Of a stretch of 64,000 bases of DNA, positions 17,858 to 25,757 are shown in pieces. The translations under genes and the position numbers were made by a program. A model generated the notes under the pieces. That model worked only from the letters and a program-made list of their open reading frames with translations, was not told where the DNA came from and searched no databases. Numbering within the stretch: the stretch's first letter is position 1; the number at the start of each line of letters is the position of its first letter. Source of the DNA: an uncultured Clostridia bacterium. Lineage in GTDB: Bacteria > Bacillota > Clostridia > TANB77 > CAG-508. The stretch is taken from contig CAKOXK010000001.1 in the NCBI GenBank assembly GCA_934130085.1, forward strand, positions 248,001-312,000. The letters run 5' to 3'.

Positions 17858-18063
17858 TATCCTAAAGTAAGTAACTTAATGATAAAAATAGATTAATCAA
17901 ATTTCTCTAAAGTGAAGTATTACGTAAGACTAAGCAAATTTAATAATTCTTATTTATTACTATTACATGTATATTACACCAATGCAAAAAATGCTGAAGT
18001 TTTGCCTATTTTATAGTACTATTTATAATAGTTAGTTATCATTAGGCTACTTACTTTAGGATA
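17858..18063. repeat. 27-bp imperfect inverted repeat bounding ~150 bp upstream of the variable gene
   Basis: 17858-17884 and 18037-18063 are inverted copies with two mismatches (TATCCTAAAGTAAGTAACTT and its partner). CTTAATGATAAAAA occurs after each arm. It could be a small mobile element or a regulatory cruciform. No gene lies inside. Confidence 0.75.
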
Positions 18064-18100
18064 GCTTAATGATAAAAAAGTAAAAGGAAAGGAAGAACAA

Positions 18101-18757
18101 ATGAAAATAAAAAAGTCAGCAATAGTTTTTACCGTTGGAATTTTAACTGCTTTCATGTTAACAGGAAAAGTAAGTGCGACGGTTCAATCAAGACCAGGGG
18201 TAACTAGTTTAAGGAATACAATAGCAAATGATTTCTTTGTAAAGATAAGACAGATGGAAGTTGAAGGAGGAACACTAGGCAAAAAAGCTCAATTAGATAG
18301 CATCACTTATTTAGATTCAAGTAATAATGGAGTTGATGTACACATGGCTAAGAACACTGAGTGGGGTGCAGCAGCGATGCTGGCAGCATCACCTTATGGA
18401 AGTGCTCCATCAGGTAATTCAGATGCTTCAACAACAGGGAATGCAACAGGAATTTATCAAATGGCAGATGGTTCATTTGAATATGTAGCAGGTATATATA
18501 ATACAACCAATACTTATATGTCTAAATTAAAAAATGCAGATAGCAGATATGTTGATATATATACAGGAGAGGTGGCAAAAAGAGGAGATGCAACACTAGA
18601 AACCAAAAACTGGAAAAACTCGTCCAACGCTAATTTCGTGACTTCTGGCAGCCCTGTATTGGAACGTGGCAGCAGTGCGCTCTTTGGCTATGATAACAGC
18701 AATGGTAGTAGTAGCAGTTCGTCTCGTGCGGTGTTGTGTGTTGGCTCGGGACTTTAG
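18101..18757 (+). CDS. Secreted DGR variable protein, C-terminal half of a CLec/FGE domain
   Basis: 218 residues, ATG after AAAGGAAG. A signal peptide (1 to ~26; KSAIVFTVGILTAFML, then VSA) is followed by RPGVTSLRN, VDVHMAKNTEWGAAAML, TTGNATGIYQMADG and RGDATLETKNW. These are the second-half landmarks of the FGE domain seen in the paralogues here. The last 45 residues (174-218) end PVLERGSSALFGYDNSNG, a serine run and AVLCVG. Codons 174-216 are the variable repeat matched by the template at 18875. Only half a CLec domain is present, so it may need the N-half units of the preceding gene. Base composition shifts to ~52% G+C in the repeat, unlike its neighbours. Confidence 0.75.
   Translation: MKIKKSAIVFTVGILTAFMLTGKVSATVQSRPGVTSLRNTIANDFFVKIRQMEVEGGTLGKKAQLDSITYLDSSNNGVDVHMAKNTEWGAAAMLAASPYGSAPSGNSDASTTGNATGIYQMADGSFEYVAGIYNTTNTYMSKLKNADSRYVDIYTGEVAKRGDATLETKNWKNSSNANFVTSGSPVLERGSSALFGYDNSNGSSSSSSRAVLCVGSGL
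18620..18748 (+). other. DGR variable repeat (VR)
   Basis: 129 nt in frame at the 3' end of the 18101 gene. It aligns to the template at 18875-19009 with a two-codon gap. 14 of 36 aligned template adenines are substituted (13 to G, 1 to C) against 5 of 93 non-adenine positions. The first 20 nt are identical and the last 21 nt (GCGGTGTTGT to GGCTCG) differ only at one adenine, as expected for the homing boundary. Confidence 0.82.
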
Positions 18758-18874
18758 AACTGTCCTTTGAATTTTAAATAAATAACGAAAAAATATAAAA
18801 TGCAAAAGAAGAATGTCAAGCAAAATGAAATAAAAAGAGAAAAAATATAAATTTAAAACATAGGTACTATACTG

Positions 18875-19009
18875 TCGTCCAACGCTAATTTCGTTAATTC
18901 TAGCAACCCTATATTCAAACGTAGCAACAATGCGCTTTTTGGCTATAATAACAACAATGGTAATAGTAACAGTAACAATTCATCGTGTGCGGTGTTGTAT
19001 GTTGGCTCG
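18875..19009 (+). other. DGR template repeat (TR)
   Basis: 135 nt, non-coding by position but free of stops in the VR frame. It holds 14 AAC/AAT codons among 45, the codon choice of DGR templates (randomising AAY cannot give a stop). Flanking sequence on both sides is unrelated to that flanking the VR. No promoter is certain; TACTAT lies just upstream. Confidence 0.8.
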
Positions 19010-19042
19010 ATATTTTTATATAAATTTAATCATGGAGGAAAA

Positions 19043-19130
19043 ATGCAAAAATTAAAGCAAAGACTAGAATATAAATAGCATAAAGAATTACGGTATAACC
19101 TTAATAGCACTTGTAGTTACAAAAATTTAA
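19043..19130 (+). pseudogene. Broken start of a prepilin-like gene
   Basis: A GGAGG site and ATG (19043) open a frame that stops after 11 codons. In the next frame the sequence reads KNYGITLIALVVTKI then stop, the conserved N terminus of clostridial prepilin-like FGE proteins. A frameshift and a deletion have removed the rest. It sits 33 nt after the template repeat. Confidence 0.65.
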
Positions 19131-19143
19131 TATAAATAAACTT

Positions 19144-19174
19144 TAAAAAAGCCCTTGCCAAGCAGGGCTTTTTA
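19144..19174 (+). terminator. Terminator closing the DGR block
   Basis: AAAAAGCCCT pairs with AGGGCTTTTT around TGCCAAGC, followed by a short T tail. Confidence 0.85.
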
Positions 19175-19183
19175 TGGTATACT
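19155..19183 (+). promoter_or_regulatory. Promoter of rpsF-ssb-rpsR overlapping the terminator
   Basis: TTGCCA (19155-19160), 17-bp spacer, TATACT (19178-19183). The -35 lies in the terminator loop and the spacer covers its descending arm. Confidence 0.6.
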
Positions 19184-19238
19184 GTAAAAAGTCCTTGCTT
19201 ATCAAAAAGATAAGCTATATCTATGAGGAGGTGAAAAT

Positions 19239-19523
19239 ATGAATAAATATGAAAGCGTAATCATTGTTAATCCTACAGTTGATGATGAAAAGCTAAAAGA
19301 ACTTGAAAAAACATTTGAAGACCTTATTAATCAACATGGCAAAGTTTCAAAAGTTGATGAACTCGGTAAAAGAAAACTTGCTTATGAGGTTAAAAAGCAA
19401 AAAGAAGGTATCTATGTTGTTTTTTATTTTGAGGCAGAACCATCATTAATTAGTGAATTAGAGAGAATTTACAGAATAACTGATGAAGTTATCAAGTTTA
19501 TTGATATTAGAGTTGAAGAATAA
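19239..19523 (+). CDS. rpsF: 30S ribosomal protein S6
   Basis: 94 residues, the normal size. It starts MNKYESVIIVNPTVDDEKL and contains the S6 core LGKRKLAYEVKKQKEGIYVVFYF. It binds the central domain of 16S rRNA next to S18. An AGGAGG site precedes the ATG. First gene of the classic rpsF-ssb-rpsR operon. Confidence 0.97.
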   Translation: MNKYESVIIVNPTVDDEKLKELEKTFEDLINQHGKVSKVDELGKRKLAYEVKKQKEGIYVVFYFEAEPSLISELERIYRITDEVIKFIDIRVEE

Positions 19524-19574
19524 TTAATATCAATAACAGGGACCTTAAATTGAAACGAAAGGAAAGGTACAAAA

Positions 19575-20006
19575 ATGAACAAAGTAATTCTAATGGGTAG
19601 ATTAACAAGAGATCCAGAAATTAGATATACTCAAGCTAATAATACTTTAGTAGCATCATTTTCACTTGCTGTAAACAGACGTTTTGCAAGAGAAGGTGAG
19701 AATCCAACAGCTGATTTTTTCAATATAACAGCTTGGAACAAAACTGGAGAATTTGTTAGCAAATATTTTAAAAAAGGTCAACAAGTTGCTGTAGTTGGAA
19801 GACTACAAAATAGAACTTGGGATGATCCACAAGGTCAAAAACATTATGCAACAGATGTAGTTGCCGAAGAAGTTTATTTTGCAGAAGGCAGAAAAAATGC
19901 TGATGGAGCTAATTTCAATGCAACATTTGGTGCTGATGCTACACAACAACCATCTAATGGAAATTCTGATTTTGAAGTTTCATCAGGTGATGACCTACCA
20001 TTCTAG
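19575..20006 (+). CDS. ssb: Single-stranded DNA-binding protein
   Basis: 143 residues. The OB-fold (1-105) begins MNKVILMGRLTRDPEIRYT and includes FFNITAWNKTGEF. A Gly/Asn/Gln linker leads to the acidic tip GDDLPF, which recruits repair and replication partners. It lies between rpsF and rpsR as usual in Firmicutes. Confidence 0.97.
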   Translation: MNKVILMGRLTRDPEIRYTQANNTLVASFSLAVNRRFAREGENPTADFFNITAWNKTGEFVSKYFKKGQQVAVVGRLQNRTWDDPQGQKHYATDVVAEEVYFAEGRKNADGANFNATFGADATQQPSNGNSDFEVSSGDDLPF

Positions 20007-20048
20007 TAAGTAGTACTAGAAAATTTATAAGGATTGGGGGAAACAATC

Positions 20049-20327
20049 ATGGCAGACAAAAAAGGAAATAGAAGAAATAACAGAAATAAAGATTATGATG
20101 ACGATTACAAAGTAAAAAGAATCAGAAAAAAGGTATGTCCTTTATGTGCAGATAGAAATTTTGTATTAGATTACAAAAATCCAGAGCAACTTAAAAAGTT
20201 CGTAAACGAAAAAGGAAAAATTCTTCCTAGAAGAACTACAGGTGCTTGTGCAGAACATCAAAGAGACATAACAACAGCTGTTAACAGATGCAGACATATT
20301 GCTATGTTACCATATTCACAAGATTAA
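20049..20327 (+). CDS. rpsR: 30S ribosomal protein S18, zinc-binding type
   Basis: 92 residues from ATG 20049; the GGGGG site is 8 nt upstream. An in-frame TTG at 20034 lies before the ribosome site and is unlikely. The core KILPRRTTGACAEHQRDI and the C-terminal RCRHIAMLPYS are typical. The CPLC pair and the CAEH pair make this a C+ (zinc-binding) S18, the form that can be replaced by a cysteine-free paralogue in some bacteria under zinc limitation. Confidence 0.95.
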   Translation: MADKKGNRRNNRNKDYDDDYKVKRIRKKVCPLCADRNFVLDYKNPEQLKKFVNEKGKILPRRTTGACAEHQRDITTAVNRCRHIAMLPYSQD

Positions 20328-20342
20328 TAAAAACATTTATAA

Positions 20343-20379
20343 AAGACTAGAACATAGTTATACTTTTGTTCTAGTCTTA
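20343..20379 (+). terminator. Terminator of rpsF-ssb-rpsR
   Basis: AAGACTAGAACA pairs with TGTTCTAGTCTT. The remaining ~175 bp before the next gene are A-rich with nothing clear. Confidence 0.85.
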
Positions 20380-20555
20380 TGTTATTTAATACAGATGAAT
20401 TTTTATGAAAAATAAAATAGATGAAAAAACGTAAAATAAATAGTCAAAAATCATAGTTATAAAAATTAAAGGAAATGCAAAAATAAAAGAAAAGAAGCAA
20501 ATATAAAATATTATGTTAAAAAATAATTTTATAAGAAAGTTAATAGAGTGGCAAT

Positions 20556-21572
20556 ATGAAATTAAAAAAATATATTTCGATTATAATAGTAATTGTATTA
20601 ATCACTTGTTTTGTAATTGGTAAAAATATTTATAATCAGAAAAAAGAAAAAAGTAATGATAAATTTGAAATTTTAACATCTTTTTATCCAATTTATATTA
20701 TGACTTTAAACGTAGCAAATGGAGCAGAGGATGTTAAAGTCTCAAATATGGCAGAAAAATATACAGGCTGTATTCATGATTATACTCTTACAACAACTGA
20801 CATGAAGAAGTTTGAAAGCTGTGATATTTTTATTCAAAATGGAGCTGGGCTTGAAACTTTTTCTGATAAAATTTTAGAGTCATATCCGAAAATCAAAGTA
20901 GTAAATGCAGCGGATGGAGTTAATAATTTCTTAACTCATAATGAAGATAATAGTTTAGAACATAATAATATTAAACTCAATAATGTAGAACAAAATAATA
21001 TGAAAAAAACTGACGTAGAAAGAAATAATGATGAAGATCATAAAATAGAAAATCATTCAGAAGATGATGAAGAGGTTAACTCACATATTTGGCTAAGTAT
21101 TTCAAACTATATAAATGAGGTTATAAAAATCACAGATTCATTGATGGAGATGAATTCTAAAAATGCTAAAATATATCAAAAAAATTGCGAGAACTATGTA
21201 AATAAGCTTTATAAACTTAAAAAGAAATTCGATAATCTAAATTTGAAAAATAAAAAAATTATAAATTTGAATGAGTCATTAGAATATATGTTCAAAGAGA
21301 ATGATATAGATTCAGTTTTAATTGAAACAGACCATGAGCAGTCTACAATATCAGCAAATAAGATAAGAAATATAATTGAGCTAATGCAGAATGATAAAAT
21401 AAATGAAATTTATATTGATAAAAATGATTCAAGAAAATTAGCAGATGTTTTGCAGAATGAAACAAATGCTAAGATTTATGTATTAGATTCAGCAATGAGT
21501 GGTGATGGTTCACTTGACTCATACATCAACATAATGAACCAAAATTATGAGATTTTAAAAGAACAGGAGTAA
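20556..21572 (+). CDS. znuA: Metal ABC transporter substrate-binding protein (ZnuA/AdcA type)
   Basis: 338 residues of the cluster A-I family that binds Zn or Mn outside the membrane. The N-terminal hydrophobic segment (6-24) ends ITCFVIG; the Cys could be lipidated but the box is poor, so it may be an uncleaved anchor. Metal ligands are expected at the His of CIHDYTL and the His of NSHIWLS. A disordered Asn/His/Asp/Glu-rich loop (~130-175) precedes the second His, as in ZnuA. The lobes end with VLDSAMSGDGSLDSYI. It is in one operon with the ATPase and permease. Zn is favoured over Mn by the His-rich loop, without proof. Confidence 0.88.
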   Translation: MKLKKYISIIIVIVLITCFVIGKNIYNQKKEKSNDKFEILTSFYPIYIMTLNVANGAEDVKVSNMAEKYTGCIHDYTLTTTDMKKFESCDIFIQNGAGLETFSDKILESYPKIKVVNAADGVNNFLTHNEDNSLEHNNIKLNNVEQNNMKKTDVERNNDEDHKIENHSEDDEEVNSHIWLSISNYINEVIKITDSLMEMNSKNAKIYQKNCENYVNKLYKLKKKFDNLNLKNKKIINLNESLEYMFKENDIDSVLIETDHEQSTISANKIRNIIELMQNDKINEIYIDKNDSRKLADVLQNETNAKIYVLDSAMSGDGSLDSYINIMNQNYEILKEQE

Positions 21573-21577
21573 CATAT

Positions 21578-22300
21578 ATGGAATGTGGATTACACTTAAC
21601 AAAGATAGAAAATATTTCTGTTAAAATTGAGAACCAAGATATTTTAAAAAATGTATCATTTGATATACACTGTAATGAATTAACTATGATTGTAGGCAGA
21701 AATGGTGCGGGAAAATCAACTCTTCTAAAGGCAATTTTGGGGGAGATTGTTCATAGTGGACAAATTGAATTTTATGATATGAAAGAAGCAAAAAAAGAAG
21801 ATATCAAAATTGGTTATGTACCACAGAGTCTTAATCTTGAAAGAGATATGCCAACAACGGTGTTTGATATGTTTTCTTCATATATTTCAAATAAGCCAGT
21901 TTGGATAAAAAAAGACAAAGAAATATACAATAAGGTTTTGCAATCATTAAAGCAATTTGGAGCAGAAAGTTTAATAGACAAGAGAGTTGGAAATCTATCG
22001 GGTGGAGAGTTACAAAGAGTTTTATTATCAATTGCCATAACACCACTTCCAAATCTTTTAATATTAGATGAACCAGTTTCAGGAATTGATTTAAATGGTA
22101 CAAAAGAATTTTATCAAATACTTACAAGATTAAAGAATGAATATGATATGTCAATTGTATTAGTATCACATGATATGGGACTTGTTAAAAAATTTGCTGA
22201 CAGAGTTATATTGATTGATAAGGAAGTAAAATGTAATGGAACACCAGAAGAAGTGTTCAAGAATCAAGAATTTATAAGTAGATTTGGAGAAATTTTGTAA
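21578..22300 (+). CDS. znuC: Metal ABC transporter ATPase
   Basis: 240 residues. Walker A GRNGAGKST, Q-loop PQSLNLER, signature LSGGELQR, Walker B LLILDEP and switch VSHD are all intact. It drives uptake through the permease that begins at its stop codon. It starts 6 nt after the binding-protein gene, so the three are translated together. Zn/Mn family by neighbourhood. Confidence 0.93.
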   Translation: MECGLHLTKIENISVKIENQDILKNVSFDIHCNELTMIVGRNGAGKSTLLKAILGEIVHSGQIEFYDMKEAKKEDIKIGYVPQSLNLERDMPTTVFDMFSSYISNKPVWIKKDKEIYNKVLQSLKQFGAESLIDKRVGNLSGGELQRVLLSIAITPLPNLLILDEPVSGIDLNGTKEFYQILTRLKNEYDMSIVLVSHDMGLVKKFADRVILIDKEVKCNGTPEEVFKNQEFISRFGEIL

Positions 22301-23145
22301 TGGAAGTAATATACAAACTAATGGAAATAATTTTACCATTTGATTTTATAAAATTTAGCTTTATGAAAAATGCTTTTTTAGCAATAATACTTGTTTCACC
22401 AATTTTTGCACTATTAGGAACAATGATTGTAAACAAGAAAATGGCATTTTTCTCTGATGCTTTGGGGCATTCGGCGCTTACAGGAATTGCTTTGGGGACT
22501 ATTTTAGGGATTAGCAATATAAATATTTCAATGCTCATTTTTGCCATAGCATTTGCAATTTTACTTAATTATGTAAAAAATAAAACAAGCTATGGAGCAG
22601 ATACAATTATTAGCGTATTTTCATCAATTGCCATAGCATTAGGCCTTGCAATACTTGCAAAAACAGGGGATTTTAATAAATATTCAAGCTATTTGGTAGG
22701 AGATGTTTTAAGTATAACAAAACAAGAGATTCTCTTCTTATTTATCGCATTCATTTTAGTGCTTGTTTTCTGGTTAACTATGTTTAATAAAATTAATGCA
22801 ATTTCAATAAACAGTATGCTTGCAAAATCAAAGGGAATTAATGTAAAATTACTTGAGAATATATTTGCAATTGTTATAGCTATAATGGTAATGCTTTCAA
22901 TTAGATGGATTGGAATTTTATTGATTAATTCAATGATTATATTACCAGCAGCTGCAAGTAGAAATATATCTAAAAATATAAGATCATATCACGCGTTTTC
23001 AATTGTTTTTGCACTTATTTCTGGAATCTTTGGACTAATCATTTCATATTATACAGATATTCCAACAGGACCAATGATTGTAATTTTATCAGGAATAATT
23101 TATTTTATAACTTTTGCAATGAAAAAAGTAGAGGATAAAAAATGA
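22300..23145 (+). CDS. znuB: Metal ABC transporter permease (ABC-3 family)
   Basis: 281 residues with eight or so hydrophobic helices. The family stretch ALGHSALTGIALGT (~60) and the late segment RWIGILLINSMIILPAAASR are typical of ZnuB/MntB. It overlaps the ATPase stop by one base and the next gene (PBP) by four, so the PBP belongs to the same transcript. Confidence 0.93.
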   Translation: MEVIYKLMEIILPFDFIKFSFMKNAFLAIILVSPIFALLGTMIVNKKMAFFSDALGHSALTGIALGTILGISNINISMLIFAIAFAILLNYVKNKTSYGADTIISVFSSIAIALGLAILAKTGDFNKYSSYLVGDVLSITKQEILFLFIAFILVLVFWLTMFNKINAISINSMLAKSKGINVKLLENIFAIVIAIMVMLSIRWIGILLINSMIILPAAASRNISKNIRSYHAFSIVFALISGIFGLIISYYTDIPTGPMIVILSGIIYFITFAMKKVEDKK

Positions 23146-25142
23146 GTAAAAAGAGAGTAGACAATAAAAAATTTAGAAAAATTGAAAAGAATGATAAAAT
23201 TGGAAAGAACCACAAAAAAAGAAAAAATAGAGTAATTTTGCCCTTGTTGTTTTTTATAGTTTGTTTTTTAATTGGTGCATTTATATACTCAAATAGAACT
23301 AAAGCATCTGTATGTGTTAAGGAATATTTTAAGTTACTTGGAAATAAAGAATACGATAAAATGTATGATTTAGTTTCAACAGATATGAGCAAAGATGACT
23401 TTGTAAACAGAGTAAAAAATATATATGATGGAATTGAGGCAAGTGAGATATCAATTACAATAGGGGCAAATTCAATTGATAATGTAGATGGAACAACCAA
23501 AGTTACTTATACAAATTCTATGCAAACAATGGCCGGAGAACTAAGTTTTGTGAATAGTTGCAAAGTAAAAGAGGTTAACGGAAAATACAAAATTTTATGG
23601 ACATCTTCTGTAATATACCCAGATCTTTCAAACGATGAAAAGGTCAGAGTGAATAAAGAAGAGAGTACAAGAGGAAGTTTGCTAGATAGAAATGATATTC
23701 CAATAGCAAAAGATGGAACAGTATATGAGGTAGGAATAGTTCCAGGGAAGCTAAATGAAAAAGAAAAGTCTATAAAAGAAATATCTAATTTATTAAAAAT
23801 TGATGAAGAGCAAATAAATAAAAGTTTAAATGCTTCTTATGTGACGGATAACACATTTGTACCTTTAAAGAAATTTTCAAAGGAAAACCAGGAGCTTAAA
23901 TTAGATTTATTAAAGATCAAGGGTATAATGATTACTGATGCAAAAGCAAGGGTTTATCCATATAAAAATGCAACATCTATAATGACTGGATATGTGCAAA
24001 ATGGAGAAGGAAAGTCAGGATTAGAATATGCGTTAAATGACAAATTAAAAGGAGAAGATGGGCAAGAAATCTATATTGAAAAAGATGGAAAAAAAGATAA
24101 AACAATAATAAAAAAGTCAGTAAAAAATGGGGAAAGTATTAAGTTAACAGTAGATGCAAATGTTATGAAACAAATATATGAAAAATATGCTAATGATGAA
24201 GCTTGTGTTGTAAAAATGAATTATGCAACAGGCGAAATAATTGCATTAGTAAGTACTCCATCTTATGATGCAAATGATTTTTCTGTTGGAATTTCTGATG
24301 AAGAATGGCAAGAGCTACAAAACGATGAAAGAAAGCCGATGTACAACAGATATCTTTCAATATATGTTCCAGGGTCTTCAATAAAACCAATAGTAGGAGC
24401 AATAGGTTTAGAAACGAACTCTTTTACAGCAAGTGAGAATTTTGGAAAAAGCACAAAGAAATGGCAAAAAGATGCTAGTTGGGAAGACTTATATGTTACT
24501 ACACTAGAAACGTATGATGGTGACTCGAATTTAGAAAATGCACTAATTTATTCTGATAACATATACTTTGCTAAGGCAGCATTAAAAATTGGGGAAAGTA
24601 CATTTAAGAAATGGCTTGATAATTTAATGTTTAATGAAAAAATTGAATTTACTCAAGATATACAAAAATCAATGTATGGCAAAATAGACAGTGATGCCTC
24701 ACTAGCTAATAGCGGATATGGACAAGCTGAAATGCTTGTAAATCCAATACATCTGGCAAGTATGTATTCAATGTTTGCAACATCAGGAACAATGGTAAAG
24801 CCATACATTTTATATGAAAAAGACGGAAACAGTAAGAAAAAAACATTAAAAGAAAATATAATTACAGAAAAGACATGCGAAACTATAAAACAAGACCTAA
24901 AAGAAGTGGTTGAAAAAGGAACTGCAAAAGATTGCATGATAGAAGGAAAAAATATCTATGGTAAAACAGGAACCGCAGAAAAAAAGAAAGATCAAAATGA
25001 TAAAAATGGTGAGGAAATAGGCTGGTTTAATGCATTTGATGATCAAAATAATCTTATAATATCAATGTGTGAGAATGTAAAGAATAAGGGTGGAAGTCAT
25101 TATGTTGTAAAAAAGACAAAAGAGATATTTGAAGAAACATAA
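23142..25142 (+). CDS. Class B penicillin-binding protein (PBP2a/MecA-like architecture)
   Basis: 666 residues. One N-terminal membrane helix (~32-48) is followed by an NTF2-like MecA_N domain (~52-160), a dimerisation domain with the RGSLLDRNDIPIA motif (~178-190) and a transpeptidase domain. The three catalytic motifs are present: SSIK (~411), SDN (~470) and KTGTAEK (~607). It cross-links peptidoglycan outside the membrane. The MecA_N type is common in clostridia and does not by itself mean beta-lactam resistance. The ATGA overlap with the zinc permease is unusual and suggests metal-linked expression of a wall enzyme. Confidence 0.9.
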   Translation: MSKKRVDNKKFRKIEKNDKIGKNHKKRKNRVILPLLFFIVCFLIGAFIYSNRTKASVCVKEYFKLLGNKEYDKMYDLVSTDMSKDDFVNRVKNIYDGIEASEISITIGANSIDNVDGTTKVTYTNSMQTMAGELSFVNSCKVKEVNGKYKILWTSSVIYPDLSNDEKVRVNKEESTRGSLLDRNDIPIAKDGTVYEVGIVPGKLNEKEKSIKEISNLLKIDEEQINKSLNASYVTDNTFVPLKKFSKENQELKLDLLKIKGIMITDAKARVYPYKNATSIMTGYVQNGEGKSGLEYALNDKLKGEDGQEIYIEKDGKKDKTIIKKSVKNGESIKLTVDANVMKQIYEKYANDEACVVKMNYATGEIIALVSTPSYDANDFSVGISDEEWQELQNDERKPMYNRYLSIYVPGSSIKPIVGAIGLETNSFTASENFGKSTKKWQKDASWEDLYVTTLETYDGDSNLENALIYSDNIYFAKAALKIGESTFKKWLDNLMFNEKIEFTQDIQKSMYGKIDSDASLANSGYGQAEMLVNPIHLASMYSMFATSGTMVKPYILYEKDGNSKKKTLKENIITEKTCETIKQDLKEVVEKGTAKDCMIEGKNIYGKTGTAEKKKDQNDKNGEEIGWFNAFDDQNNLIISMCENVKNKGGSHYVVKKTKEIFEET

Positions 25143-25182
25143 TGAACTTATTTTAATAAAATAAGTAAGAAAGGAGATTATA

Positions 25183-25749
25183 ATGGGAAGAGTTATTTGG
25201 AAAAGTGGAACATTTATATATCCAATACCAGCAGTACTTGTTACATCAGGAAACATGGAAAAATCAAATATAATGACAGTTGCATGGACAGGAATTTTAA
25301 ACACAAATCCTGCAACAGTATACATTTCAGTAAGACCAGAAAGATACTCATTTGGACTAATAAATGAAAATAAGGAATTTGTAATTAACCTTACAAATGA
25401 AAGACTTTTATACGCAACAGATTGGTGCGGAGTAAAAAGTGGAAAAGACTTTGACAAGTTTAAAGAAATGCACCTAACAAAAGAAAAAGCAAAATTTGTA
25501 AAATGTCCAATAATAAAGGAAAGTCCAGTTGCAATAGAATGTAGAGTTGAAGAAGCAATACCTCTAGGATCACATACAATGTTTAAAGCAAGCGTATTAT
25601 CAATTGATGCTGATGAAAAATATGTTGATGAAAAGGGAGCATTCGATATACAAAAATGTAACCTTATAGCGTATGCAAATGGAGGATATTATTCATTAGG
25701 AAAAAAGATGGGAACATTCGGGTTCTCTGTTAGAAAAAAGAAAAAATAA
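25183..25749 (+). CDS. Flavin reductase-like FMN-binding protein (flavoredoxin type)
   Basis: 188 residues with the split-barrel flavin-binding fold. Landmarks are YPIPAVLVTSG, NIMTVAWTG, VYISVRPERYS and EFVINL near the N-terminal half, and the substrate-side segment LGSHTMFKASVLSI. Members bind FMN and pass electrons or reduce flavin; the partner cannot be identified. A strong AAGGAGA site precedes the ATG. It is 40 nt after the PBP gene and could be co-transcribed. Ends in a lysine run. Confidence 0.85.
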   Translation: MGRVIWKSGTFIYPIPAVLVTSGNMEKSNIMTVAWTGILNTNPATVYISVRPERYSFGLINENKEFVINLTNERLLYATDWCGVKSGKDFDKFKEMHLTKEKAKFVKCPIIKESPVAIECRVEEAIPLGSHTMFKASVLSIDADEKYVDEKGAFDIQKCNLIAYANGGYYSLGKKMGTFGFSVRKKKK

Positions 25750-25757
25750 TTTAATAT

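Noticed and set aside
18749..18775. Hairpin after the VR stop as the DGR cruciform
   Set aside because: GGAC and GTCC pair over only 4 bp; too weak to call.
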